Shown in pieces: positions 15,986-23,920 of a stretch of 64,000 nt of DNA (its first letter is position 1; each line of letters opens with the position of its first letter). The stretch is taken from NCBI GenBank assembly GCA_002355495.1, contig AP017424.1, positions 2,542,001 to 2,606,000 of the forward strand, written 5' to 3'. The notes under the pieces are model-generated. The model saw nothing but the letters and a program-made list of their open reading frames with translations. It did not search any database and was not told the origin of the DNA. The translations under genes were made by a program, and so were the position numbers. Source of the DNA: Streptomyces laurentii (lineage in GTDB: Bacteria; Actinomycetota; Actinomycetes; Streptomycetales; Streptomycetaceae).

Positions 15986-17197
15986 ATGCGAGTTCTGCTT
16001 GTCGGCGCCGGCGGTGTGGGCACCGCCGTCACCCGGATCGCGGCCCGCCGCTCCTTCTTCGAACACATCGTGGTCGCCGACTACGACCTGTCCCGGGCCG
16101 AGGCCGCCGTCGCCGCCCTGGGCGACGGGGAGACCCGGTTCAGCGCCGCCCGGATCGACGCGTCCGACCAGGCCGCGGTCACCGCGCTGCTCACCGGCGA
16201 GCGCTGCGACGTCCTGCTCAACGCCACCGACCCGCGCTTCGTGATGCCGCTGTTCGAGGCCGCCCTGTCCGCCGGGGCGCACTACCTCGACATGGCGATG
16301 TCGCTGTCCCGGCCGCACCCGGACCGTCCGTACGAGGAGTGCGGAGTCAAGCTGGGCGACGCGCAGTTCGAGCGGGCCGGCGCGTGGGAGGAGGCGGGGC
16401 GGCTCGCACTCGTCGGCGTCGGCGTGGAGCCCGGCCTGTCCGACGTCTTCGCCCGCTACGCGGCCGAGCGGCTCTTCGACGACATCGAGGAGATCGGCGT
16501 CCGCGACGGCGCGAACCTCACCGTCGACGGCTACGACTTCGCGCCCTCCTTCAGCATCTGGACCACCATCGAGGAATGCCTCAACCCGCCGGTGGTCTGG
16601 GAGAAGGACCGCGGCTGGTTCACCACGGCCCCGTTCAGCGAGCCCGAGGTCTTCGACTTCCCCGAGGGCATCGGCCCGGTGGAGTGCGTCAACGTCGAGC
16701 ACGAGGAGGTGCTGCTGATCCCGCGCTGGGTCGACGCCCGGCGGGTCACCTTCAAGTACGGCCTCGGCGACGAGTTCATCGACACCCTCAAGACGCTGCG
16801 CAAGCTGGGCCTGGACCGTACGGAGCAGGTGGCCCTCCCCGGCGGGACGCGGGTGTCGCCGCGCGACGTCGTCGCCGCCTGTCTGCCCGACCCGGCCACG
16901 CTCGGCGAGCGGATGCACGGCAAGACCTGCGCGGGCACCTGGGTGAAGGGCACGAAGGACGGGGCGCCGCGCGAGGTGTACCTGTACCACGTGGTCGACA
17001 ACCAGTGGTCGATGCGCGAGTACGGCTCGCAGGCCGTCGTCTGGCAGACCGCCATCAACCCGGTCGTCGCGCTGGAACTGCTGGCCACCGGCGTCTGGAC
17101 CGGCTCCGGCGTGCGCGGCGCGGAGGCCTTCGACCCGGTCCCGTTCCTGGACCTGCTGACCGCGTACGGCTCCCCGTGGGGTCTGCGCGAGCAGTGA
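15986..17197 (+). CDS. saccharopine dehydrogenase family protein
   Basis: 403 residues. The N-terminus is a Rossmann NAD(P)-binding fold (MRVLLVGAGGVGTAVTRIAARR, then IVVADYDLSRAEAA). The motifs CDVLLNATDPRFVMPLFEAALSAGAHYLDMA and GVGVEPGLSDVFARYAAE are typical of saccharopine-dehydrogenase-like and carboxynorspermidine-synthase-like reductases, which join amino acids or diamines to aldehydes or act in reverse. GAAAGG lies 13 bases before the ATG. The gene stands alone opposite a TetR regulator, so it is likely inducible; its substrate is unknown, though lysine/polyamine catabolism is the usual guess. Confidence 0.85.
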   Translation: MRVLLVGAGGVGTAVTRIAARRSFFEHIVVADYDLSRAEAAVAALGDGETRFSAARIDASDQAAVTALLTGERCDVLLNATDPRFVMPLFEAALSAGAHYLDMAMSLSRPHPDRPYEECGVKLGDAQFERAGAWEEAGRLALVGVGVEPGLSDVFARYAAERLFDDIEEIGVRDGANLTVDGYDFAPSFSIWTTIEECLNPPVVWEKDRGWFTTAPFSEPEVFDFPEGIGPVECVNVEHEEVLLIPRWVDARRVTFKYGLGDEFIDTLKTLRKLGLDRTEQVALPGGTRVSPRDVVAACLPDPATLGERMHGKTCAGTWVKGTKDGAPREVYLYHVVDNQWSMREYGSQAVVWQTAINPVVALELLATGVWTGSGVRGAEAFDPVPFLDLLTAYGSPWGLREQ

Positions 17198-17322
17198 CCG
17201 CGCGGCCCCTGGGCCGCCCTCTCCCCCGGCGCTACGGTCAACCCGGTGTGACCGGATCGCCCCCGGCTCGTTGCACGCCGTAACCGATCCGGTGGAGAGC
17301 GGGGGAGAGCGGAGGCACGACA

Positions 17323-18333
17323 GTGGGCGACGAACAGGCGGTGCCGGCCCGGACAGTGGCGACTCGGGCGGCCGTGCGTCAGGCGATGGCCGAGGTGGCG
17401 GCCGGGACGGATCCGGCACCGAGGGACACGGCTCTGCCGGATACGACTCCGGCGGATACGGCTCTGTCGGGTACGGGGCTGTCGGGTACGGGGCTGTCGG
17501 ATACGGCCGCGGCGCGGGCCGTTCCCGGGGCGGTGGATCCGGGGTGGGCGGCCGCACGCCCGCCCACCCTCGCGGACGCCGCCGCCGTCCGGCTCGCCGC
17601 GGCCGATCTGGCCGCGGGCCGCGTGGTGGTGCACGGCTTCGCCCACGGATACGCGCTGACCGCCCGCGCCGACCGTGAGGTGATCGCGCGGGCGGGACGG
17701 CTCACCGGCCGCCCCGACGGCCGGCCCTGCGCCGTCACCACCGTCCCGTCCGCCATCCGCGGACTCTTCGACTGGTCGCGACTGCCGGCCACTTTGCCGC
17801 GGCGGCAGATCTGGGCACTGATCGACGAGTTGTACGAGCTGGGCCCGTTCGGCTTCCGGGGTCCGGCCGCGGAGCGGGTGCCCGGCCATCTGACGGCCGA
17901 GGCGGACGGAGTGCCGCGCACAGTGCGGGTGATCGCGCCGGGGCGGCACTGCCCGTCGAACGCCTTCCTCACGGCGGCCCTGACCCGGACCGGCGCCGGT
18001 CTCCTCTTCGTCACCGCGGCCCACCGCCCGGGCGAACCGCCGTACGGCTGCGGGGAGTCGGCGCGGGCGGGCTTCGGCGGCGAGCCGGACGTCCGGGTCC
18101 TGGCGCACGCGGACGACGCGGCGGCCCGGCTCCGGCATCCGTTCCACGCGCCCGCGCCCGTGCCGGTGAGCGTGATCGCGTTCCACCGCGCGGCGGGCCA
18201 TGGCCGGGCGGATCTGCCCGTCCTGACGCTGGAGCGGGCCGGGTCCCTGTCGGAGGACCACATCCGGTCGCTCGCCGCCCGCAACGGCTTCGCCCTGTCC
18301 CCCGCCCCGGGTGCCGTCAGAGCAGGTGGGTGA
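17323..18333 (+). CDS. YrdC/Sua5-like domain protein (tentative)
   Basis: 336 residues; GTG with GGAGG ten bases upstream. The first 75 residues are Thr/Ala/Gly-rich and repetitive. The rest (from RLAAADLAAGRVVVHGFAHGYALTA) has the order of a YrdC-type threonylcarbamoyl-AMP synthase: an entry strand, a basic P-loop-like segment and a late LLFVTAAHRPGE element that resembles the TSANxSG loop. The canonical KxR and SxN residues are not clearly conserved, so an essential tRNA-modification role is unlikely; a divergent paralogue is more plausible. The end overlaps the convergent crcB gene by 17 bases. The family call rests on weak similarity. Confidence 0.5.
   Translation: MGDEQAVPARTVATRAAVRQAMAEVAAGTDPAPRDTALPDTTPADTALSGTGLSGTGLSDTAAARAVPGAVDPGWAAARPPTLADAAAVRLAAADLAAGRVVVHGFAHGYALTARADREVIARAGRLTGRPDGRPCAVTTVPSAIRGLFDWSRLPATLPRRQIWALIDELYELGPFGFRGPAAERVPGHLTAEADGVPRTVRVIAPGRHCPSNAFLTAALTRTGAGLLFVTAAHRPGEPPYGCGESARAGFGGEPDVRVLAHADDAAARLRHPFHAPAPVPVSVIAFHRAAGHGRADLPVLTLERAGSLSEDHIRSLAARNGFALSPAPGAVRAGG
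17436..17512 (+). repeat. low-complexity in-frame repeats in the YrdC-like gene
   Basis: Imperfect repeats around GGTACGGGGCTGTCG encode Ser/Asp-Gly-Thr-Gly-Leu and Asp-Thr-Ala units in the disordered N-terminal linker. The two central 15-base units are identical. Confidence 0.7.
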
Positions 18334-18670
18334 GTTCCACGCCCAGCCACACCGCGCCGAGCCCGGCGGCGGTACTGCCGGCGACGTTCGCGGCGGCGTA
18401 GGCGCGCGCCCCGCCCTCGTACAGCTTCAACGTCTCGTAGGAGAACGTGGAGTACGTGGTCAGGGCGCCGCACAGGCCCGTGCCGACGAGTATCCCGACG
18501 CTGGTCGAGGCCACACCGGTGAGCAGGCCGAGGATGAAGGAACCGGTGACGTTGACGAGGAAGGTGCCCCACGGGAAGACGGAGTCGTGGCGGGACTGCA
18601 CGGCACGGTCGGTGAGGTAGCGCAGGGGCGCGCCGACGACGGCACCCGCGACGACGAGCAGCCAGTTCAC
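18317..18670 (-). CDS. crcB: fluoride channel CrcB/Fluc, second subunit
   Basis: 117 residues, four predicted membrane helices. [16 protein letters not shown] and [15 protein letters not shown] are the two hallmark motifs of Fluc channels, the Asn lining the pore and the Phe box (TTYSTFS) coordinating fluoride. Fluc channels are dual-topology dimers; organisms with two adjacent genes usually make a heterodimer. The start is four bases inside the end of the DUF190 gene, so the three genes form one overlapping operon. Confidence 0.93.
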   Translation of the reverse strand: MNWLLVVAGAVVGAPLRYLTDRAVQSRHDSVFPWGTFLVNVTGSFILGLLTGVASTSVGILVGTGLCGALTTYSTFSYETLKLYEGGARAYAAANVAGSTAAGLGAVWLGVELTHLL

Positions 18671-19122
18671 GCGGACGGCTCCCCCGCGGGACCGGCGCCC
18701 GGCTCGGGCGGCGCGCCGGCCGCCCGGCCGTCCCCGTCCCCATCCCCATTCCCGTCCCTGTCCCCGTTCCGTACGACCTCACAGGCGTCGAGCAGCACGA
18801 GGCCGTCCGTCACCAGCTCCTCGATGCCCGGCAGGAAGGCGCGGATCCGCTCCTCGGTGTCCACCACGAGGACGGACACGGGCAGGTCCTGGCCGAGCGA
18901 GAGCAGCCGGGCGGTGTGCACGTGCGAGGAGGCGCCGAAGCCCTCGATGCCGCGGAAGACGGAGGCGCCGGCCAGCCCGGCGGCGTGCGCGCGGTGGACG
19001 ATCTCGGTGTAGAGCGGCCGGTGGTGCCAGGTGGCGTTCTCACTGACCAGCACGGTCAGGCGCAGCGCCCGGCCGGCCGGCACGCGCGGGGAGTGGGAAG
19101 AGTGCGGGGGGTGCGGGGTCAT
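18667..19122 (-). CDS. DUF190 family protein
   Basis: 151 residues. The core (residues 20-115) matches DUF190: [43 protein letters not shown], then [25 protein letters not shown]. This is a small alpha/beta PII-like (ferredoxin-like) fold. The C-terminal 35 residues are an Asp/Gly/Asn-rich expansion. It lies between and overlaps both crcB genes by four bases each, suggesting a regulator or sensor of the fluoride channel; its biochemical role is not established. Confidence 0.88.
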   Translation of the reverse strand: MTPHPPHSSHSPRVPAGRALRLTVLVSENATWHHRPLYTEIVHRAHAAGLAGASVFRGIEGFGASSHVHTARLLSLGQDLPVSVLVVDTEERIRAFLPGIEELVTDGLVLLDACEVVRNGDRDGNGDGDGDGRAAGAPPEPGAGPAGEPSA

Positions 19123-19541
19123 CCCTGCCTCCTTGCCGGTACGGCCCGGACGGCGGCCCGGGTCGCCGCGACGGCCGTGGCCACGGCGGCGAGCGCGGTG
19201 ACGGTGGTCCCGGCCATGTAGAGCAGACCGCGCGGGAGATCGCCGCGGGCGAGCAGCCGCTGGAGGTCGAGCGCGTACGTGGAGAAGGTGGTGAAGCCGC
19301 CGCAGACGCCCGTGCCCAGGAAGGGGCGGAGCAGCGGGTGCGGCGGGGTGAGGGTCTCGGTGGCGAGGACCATGATCACGCCGAGGGCGGCACAGCCGAC
19401 CGCGTTGACGGCGAAGATCGTCCAGGGGAACGCGCCGGGCGGGGTCGGCCAGGCCAGCGTCGCGGCGTAGCGGGCCACGGCGCCGAGCACGCCGCCCACG
19501 GCGACCACCCCGACGACCGGCAGCTGCGCGCGGAATCCCAT
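19119..19541 (-). CDS. crcB: fluoride channel CrcB/Fluc, first subunit
   Basis: 140 residues with four membrane helices. [20 protein letters not shown] and [17 protein letters not shown] give the pore Asn and the FTTFST Phe box. It is the first gene of the crcB-DUF190-crcB operon and differs enough from the downstream copy to form an antiparallel heterodimer with it. No fluoride riboswitch could be recognised in the leader. Confidence 0.93.
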   Translation of the reverse strand: MGFRAQLPVVGVVAVGGVLGAVARYAATLAWPTPPGAFPWTIFAVNAVGCAALGVIMVLATETLTPPHPLLRPFLGTGVCGGFTTFSTYALDLQRLLARGDLPRGLLYMAGTTVTALAAVATAVAATRAAVRAVPARRQG

Positions 19542-19960
19542 GCGTCCAGGCTATCCGCGCCCCGGACGCCCGTACGAACCGAGGGCCGGAACGCGCACCA
19601 GGGCCGCGACGGGGCAAGGGAACCGGGAGGCGGGGCGTGGTGTGCGGTGGTGCCGGGTCGGAACGTGCGGGGCGTACGGTCACGGCCGTACGGAATGCGC
19701 GGCCGTACGGATTTCGTGGTCGTACGAATTCCGTGGTCGCGATTCGTGGCCGTGCGCGTCACGCGGGCGTACGCGTCGCGCCCACAAGGCGCACAGGCGG
19801 ACCCCGGCCTGGGGCATTAACCGGAGTCCGGCCCGTGCAGCCTCGTCCTGATGGTCCGGGCACGGCGTGTGACCGTCAAAGTCCGCGCGGTGAGTCTGTC
19901 ACCTCCCGGACACGGCGTTTCTCGGAGGCACGTGTCAGGGGCTCATGCCGCGCTCCCGCA

Positions 19961-20015
19961 GGACTCAGGCGGGACTCAGGCTGGACTCGAGCGGGACTCG
20001 AGCGGGGCTCACGCG
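19961..20015. repeat. five 11-bp direct repeats
   Basis: Units are GGACTCAGGCG, GGACTCAGGCT, GGACTCGAGCG (twice) and GGGCTCACGCG. An 11-base period places each copy on nearly the same face of the helix, as in SARP-type binding arrays. The array ends 210 bases before the transposase homologue. Confidence 0.85.
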
Positions 20016-20082
20016 GCCTTCCCGGAGGGTGTGGCGAGGGCCGGAACGGGGTCGCCGAGGGTCCGCTTTAAGATGGTTTCGC

Positions 20083-20099
20083 ATTCCCCCCGGGGGTAT
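20083..20099. promoter_or_regulatory. CsoR-type palindrome upstream of the transposase homologue
   Basis: The 17 bases read ATTCCCCCCGGGGGTAT, one base away from the CsoR consensus of a C-run/G-run palindrome flanked by ATA/TAT. It is about 127 bases before the GTG at 20226 and is followed by TATAGGGG. Confidence 0.5.
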
Positions 20100-20225
20100 A
20101 GGGGTGGTCCGGCCACCATCTGGGCGCCCAGACCGGTGCCGAGTCCACCTCGTGCCCGCCGCCCCGAACCGGAAGGGTGGAGGGGCAGCTGGAGGGAGCT
20201 GCGAAATCCGTAGGTCAGGAGTGCC

Positions 20226-21437
20226 GTGAGTACATCCGTCACCACCAGATTCAGAAGCGTCGCGCCCCCACGGGGCCCAGTCGGCGACGATCTGTACGGC
20301 GAGCTCTGCGCCGTGCTCTTCTCCGCCTTCCCACGCCGCGACCAGCGGCTGAAGGCCGAACAGTACCTGCGCGGTCTGCTGACCGCGCAGGGCCGCAAAT
20401 CCATCCGCAACATCGCGGCGCAGATCGGCGGCCCGGCCGCCGAACAGAGCCTGCACCACTTCATCTCCAGTTCCACCTGGGACTGGCAGCCGATGCGGGC
20501 CGAACTCGCCCGCTTCCTGCAACGTCAGGGCACCCCGCAGGCCTGGGTGGTCCGGCCGATGCCGATACCGAAGGCCGGCCAGCACTCGGTCGGCGTGGAC
20601 CGGCGGTTCGACCCGGAGCAGGGGCAGGTCTTCCGCGGGCAGCAGGCGTTCGGGGTGTGGTTCGCCGCGGACGAGACCAGCGTCCCCGTCCACTGGCGGC
20701 TCTTCCTGCCCGACCCCTGGGTGAAGGACCGCAACCGCGCGGACCGGGCCGAGGTGCCGGAGGGCGCGACCGAGGAGACGCTGGAGGAGTGCGCGGTCAA
20801 CGCGGCGCTCGACATGGCCCGTTGGCCGGAGATCGCGCGCAAGCCGGTGCTGCTCGACATCCGGGGCGGCGCGGGACGGGCCGCGCTGCACCGGCTCGGG
20901 CTCGCGGGCGTGCCCGTGGTCGCCCGGATCAGCCCGAACAGCCGGCTGACCGTCGCCGACCGCTCGCTGCCGGGCTTCGGCGCCGGTCCGCTGACCGCGC
21001 TCCAGATCCTCGAAGCGCTCAAGGGGCTGCGCCGGCCGGTCAGTTGGATCGACTCGGTGGCCGGGGCCCGTACGTCCCGGACCTCGCTGGCCACCGCCGT
21101 ACGGGTCACGCTGCCCGTACCGCCGGGCGAACGGCAGCGGCCGCTGCTCCTGCTCGGCGAATGGGACGACCCGCGGCGCGCGCCGGTCCGGCTGTGGATC
21201 ACGGACCTGACCGGCTCGGCGGTCGGCCCGCTGCTGCGGCTCACCAAGCTGTCGCGGCGGGTGGAACGGGACCTGCGCCAGGTCGGCGAGGGCGCCGGGC
21301 TGCGGGACTTCGTCGGACGGTCGTTCCGCGGCTGGCACCGGCACATCACGCTGGCCTCGGCGGCGCACGCGGTGACCGTCCTCGGCGCCGACCGGATCGC
21401 CCCGTACTGCGAGATCCAGGCCCGCTCGGCGGGCTGA
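20226..21437 (+). CDS. IS701-type transposase homologue, probably catalytically inactive
   Basis: 403 residues from GTG with AGGAG five bases before. It follows the IS701 layout: an N-terminal helical region with LFSAFPRRDQRLKAEQYLRGLL, the PKAGQHSVGV strand, a mid-domain VLLDIRGGAG and a C-terminal FRGWHRHITLASAAHAV. In active IS701 enzymes the segment before P-K-x-G-x-H-S-V-G-V is D-D-T-G-F; here it is R-P-M-P-I, so the first DDE Asp is lost. The second Asp (LLDI) and a Glu (RRVERDL) may remain. No terminal inverted repeats or target duplications were found. Codon use matches neighbours. A domesticated regulator or DNA-binding protein is more likely than a mobile element. Confidence 0.75.
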   Translation: MSTSVTTRFRSVAPPRGPVGDDLYGELCAVLFSAFPRRDQRLKAEQYLRGLLTAQGRKSIRNIAAQIGGPAAEQSLHHFISSSTWDWQPMRAELARFLQRQGTPQAWVVRPMPIPKAGQHSVGVDRRFDPEQGQVFRGQQAFGVWFAADETSVPVHWRLFLPDPWVKDRNRADRAEVPEGATEETLEECAVNAALDMARWPEIARKPVLLDIRGGAGRAALHRLGLAGVPVVARISPNSRLTVADRSLPGFGAGPLTALQILEALKGLRRPVSWIDSVAGARTSRTSLATAVRVTLPVPPGERQRPLLLLGEWDDPRRAPVRLWITDLTGSAVGPLLRLTKLSRRVERDLRQVGEGAGLRDFVGRSFRGWHRHITLASAAHAVTVLGADRIAPYCEIQARSAG

Positions 21438-21480
21438 CCCACCCACCGTCCGGGGATACGGACGGAGCACGAACACGGGC

Positions 21481-21506
21481 GGGACCCGCTGTAGGGAGCG
21501 GGTCCC
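21481..21506. terminator. hairpin after the transposase homologue
   Basis: GGGACCCGCT and AGCGGGTCCC form a perfect 10-bp stem with a six-base loop in the gap between two convergent genes. There is no T-tract, as is common in actinomycetes; it can serve both strands. Confidence 0.7.
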
Positions 21507-21533
21507 AGAGGCTCGGAGGCCGACTGGGGCTTC

Positions 21534-21567
21534 CGGGCCTTGTTCATGTGCGGGCCTTGTTCATGTG
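21534..21567. repeat. perfect 17-bp tandem duplication
   Basis: CGGGCCTTGTTCATGTG occurs twice head to tail, between the hairpin and the end of the PucR-type gene. It looks like a recent slippage or repair duplication. Confidence 0.9.
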
Positions 21568-21605
21568 GGCGGTGCGGCGTGGGGCGGCACGGCGTGGGGC
21601 GGGGG

Positions 21606-23696
21606 TCAGCCGCCCAGGGCCGGGCCGGTGCGGTCGACGGCGGAGGCGGCGGGGCGGGGCTCGGCGACGGTGACACGGCGGCGGGCGAGGACGTCGCGGG
21701 TGCGCTGGAGCCGCAGCGCGAGCTGGACTTCGAGCACCTGGCCGGGCCTCTGCCATTCCGTGCCGAGGAGTTCGCCGATGCGTTCGAGGCGGCGCGAGAC
21801 GGTGTTCGGATGGACGTGCAGCGCCTCGGCGGCGTTGGTGGGGCTGCCGCCGGAGGCGAAGTACGCCTCCAGGGTGCGGATGAGGTCGGTGAACCGTTCG
21901 GCGTCGTACTCCAGGACCGGCCCGATCGCCGACTGGATGAAGCCGTCCACGTCGTGGTCGTCCGAGAGCAGCAGCCCCAGGAACCCCAGGTCGTCCACCG
22001 AGGCCGCCGTGCCCGCCCCGCCCAGCGCGCTCATCGCGTCCAGGCAGCGCAGGGCCTCCTGGTAGAGCCGGGACACACTGTCCGCGCTCCAGCCGGGCCC
22101 GGCCGCGCCCACCGACACCGGGTGGCCGAGCAGCGGGCCCAGTTCGGCGGAGACGGCCTTGGCGGCGGCCGAGGCGTCGGTGCCGGGCAGCAGCAGGACG
22201 ACGCTGCCGCCCTGCACGGTCTTCAGGCCGGACATCCGGTACGCGTACGAGGACGCCCACACGACGGCACGGCCCGGCTCGCCACCCTCGGCGCGGGCGA
22301 CCACGACGACGTGCGGCCGGCGCAGGTCGAGGCCGAGGCGGCGGGCGCGCTGGGTGATCTGCTGCGGAGCGTGGCGCGGCTCGGTGAGCAGGTCGTCGAG
22401 GAGCTCGTCGCGGACGGGGCCCTCGGCGACGGCGGTGGAGCGCTGCATGAGGAGCAGCAACGCGACGGACTGGGCGGCGAGTTCGAGGAGCCGCTCGTCC
22501 TCGCCGGTGAGCGGGATGGCGGCGCGGACGACGAGGACGCCCAGGTCCTCGGAACCGGCGATGACCGGGGCGACCCAGGTGCGGCGCCGGGCCGCCACGC
22601 CCTCGTCGCCTTCATGGGCGTTGTGGGCGTCGAGTCCGGCCGCGGTGTCCGCGCGGACGGGGCGGCGGCCGGCGTGGGCGTCGAGCGCGGCCTTGGCCAC
22701 CGCCGCCTCGTCCAGCCCCTCGAACTCCCCGGTGGACGCGAGGACGCGGCCGCCGGGGTCGCGGATCACGACACAGGCGTCGAGCGCGTCCCCGGCGGCC
22801 TCGGCCACATGGCGCAGATCACCGCCGGCCAGGATCAGGTTCATGATCCGGCCGTGCGCCTCACCGGTGTACCGCATACGGGTCAGCGCCGTGCGGGCGC
22901 GCGAGCTGTCCTGTTCGAGTTCGGCGACCTCGGCCCGGGTCCGGTCGAGCAGTCCGGCCCGCCCGGCGGCGACCGCCGCCAGATCGGCGAGCGAGGCGAC
23001 CAGGGCGACCTCGCCGGAGGTGTAGCGGCGGGCCCGGCGGTCGACCCCGTACAGCACGCCCGCGACCACGCCGCCGACGCGCAGCGGTACGGCGAGGACG
23101 GCCCGCAGGCCCTCGTTCCGGACGAACGCGTCGAGGCCGGCCGTGTGGGCGAACCGCCGGTCCTGGAGGTAGTCCTCCGTCCAGACGGGTTCGCCCCGCG
23201 CGTGCACGAGGGCGCCCAGTCCGTCCTCGTCGAGGGCGGTGGCGCAGCCGGCCTGGTCCAGTGGGGTGAGCACGCCCTCGGAGGCGTGCACGACCCGGAC
23301 CTCGTGGGCGGTGCCGTAGGACAGGGCGAGACAGGCCAGATCGAGGTCGAGCAGCCGTTTGGCCCGGCGGACGACGGTCCGCAGCAGGTCTTCGAGGCCG
23401 TACGACAGGGTCAGGTCGCGCGCGGTGTCGGCGAGGGCGTCGAGGCCGGCCTCGCAGCGCTCGCGGCGGGCGAGGGCGTGGCCGACGCCGGTCGCGAGGT
23501 GGACCGCCCGGGTCAGCTCGGACAGTTCGGCGCCCTCGACGCCGGACTCCCGCGCCTGGTCGACGAGTTCGGCGAACCGCTCGGGTGGCTCCTGCCGGGA
23601 CAACAACTCCAGCACGGCGAGCGCGCCGGCGCCGCCGCTTCCGGCCGCACCGCGGCGCTCCTCGCCCGCGTGCCCTTCCGTGCCGTGCTGGGTCAT
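21606..23696 (-). CDS. GAF-domain PucR/CdaR-family transcriptional regulator
   Basis: 696 residues. An N-terminal helical region is followed by a GAF domain (about 85-250, with LRAVLAVPLRVGGVVAGVLYGVDR), a short coiled coil (DRTRAEVAELEQDSSRARTAL) and a second sensor-like domain around 300-440. The C-terminal PucR HTH at about 600-670 reads LIRTLEAYFASGGSPTNAAEALHVHPNTVSRRLERIGELLG. PucR/CdaR proteins control purine, sugar-diacid or amino-acid use and some antibiotic clusters. No metabolic gene is adjacent, so the target is unknown. The gene is on the same strand as the SARP gene but 220 bases from it. Confidence 0.88.
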   Translation of the reverse strand: MTQHGTEGHAGEERRGAAGSGGAGALAVLELLSRQEPPERFAELVDQARESGVEGAELSELTRAVHLATGVGHALARRERCEAGLDALADTARDLTLSYGLEDLLRTVVRRAKRLLDLDLACLALSYGTAHEVRVVHASEGVLTPLDQAGCATALDEDGLGALVHARGEPVWTEDYLQDRRFAHTAGLDAFVRNEGLRAVLAVPLRVGGVVAGVLYGVDRRARRYTSGEVALVASLADLAAVAAGRAGLLDRTRAEVAELEQDSSRARTALTRMRYTGEAHGRIMNLILAGGDLRHVAEAAGDALDACVVIRDPGGRVLASTGEFEGLDEAAVAKAALDAHAGRRPVRADTAAGLDAHNAHEGDEGVAARRRTWVAPVIAGSEDLGVLVVRAAIPLTGEDERLLELAAQSVALLLLMQRSTAVAEGPVRDELLDDLLTEPRHAPQQITQRARRLGLDLRRPHVVVVARAEGGEPGRAVVWASSYAYRMSGLKTVQGGSVVLLLPGTDASAAAKAVSAELGPLLGHPVSVGAAGPGWSADSVSRLYQEALRCLDAMSALGGAGTAASVDDLGFLGLLLSDDHDVDGFIQSAIGPVLEYDAERFTDLIRTLEAYFASGGSPTNAAEALHVHPNTVSRRLERIGELLGTEWQRPGQVLEVQLALRLQRTRDVLARRRVTVAEPRPAASAVDRTGPALGG

Positions 23697-23920
23697 GCCT
23701 CAACTCCCGCTGCCAAGCGGAGGGATGCCGCAGGGGAGGCCCCGCAGACCCGTACCGCTGACCGATTTCCGTGTCCGTCGTGGATGACGGTCAACGGCGG
23801 CACGGATCTCTTCATTCCCGACCGTTGCGCTCGCGCACGGTCATCTGCTAGTGCTGCGCTATTTTTTGATGTCACGTCGGCTCGTTGTTCCGGCGGCGGG
23901 CCCGGGGGTGGGCGGGCGGC

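Larger units (their letters stand above)
19542..20225. other. 684-bp intergenic region before the transposase homologue
   Basis: No supported gene. It holds a cluster of CGTACG-containing imperfect repeats (19672-19790), an array of five 11-base repeats (19961-20015) and a copper-type palindrome (20083-20099). Reading frames here lack credible starts and family resemblance. Confidence 0.6.

Noticed and set aside
19542..19750. Fluoride riboswitch before crcB
   Set aside because: The conserved crcB-motif pseudoknot elements could not be found on the minus-strand leader.
19851..20213. 120-codon frame before the transposase homologue
   Set aside because: Low-complexity, no ribosome site, and runs through the 11-bp repeats.
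20100..21567. Intact insertion sequence around the transposase homologue
   Set aside because: No terminal inverted repeats or target duplication were seen; the 17-bp tandem repeat is on one side only and in direct orientation.
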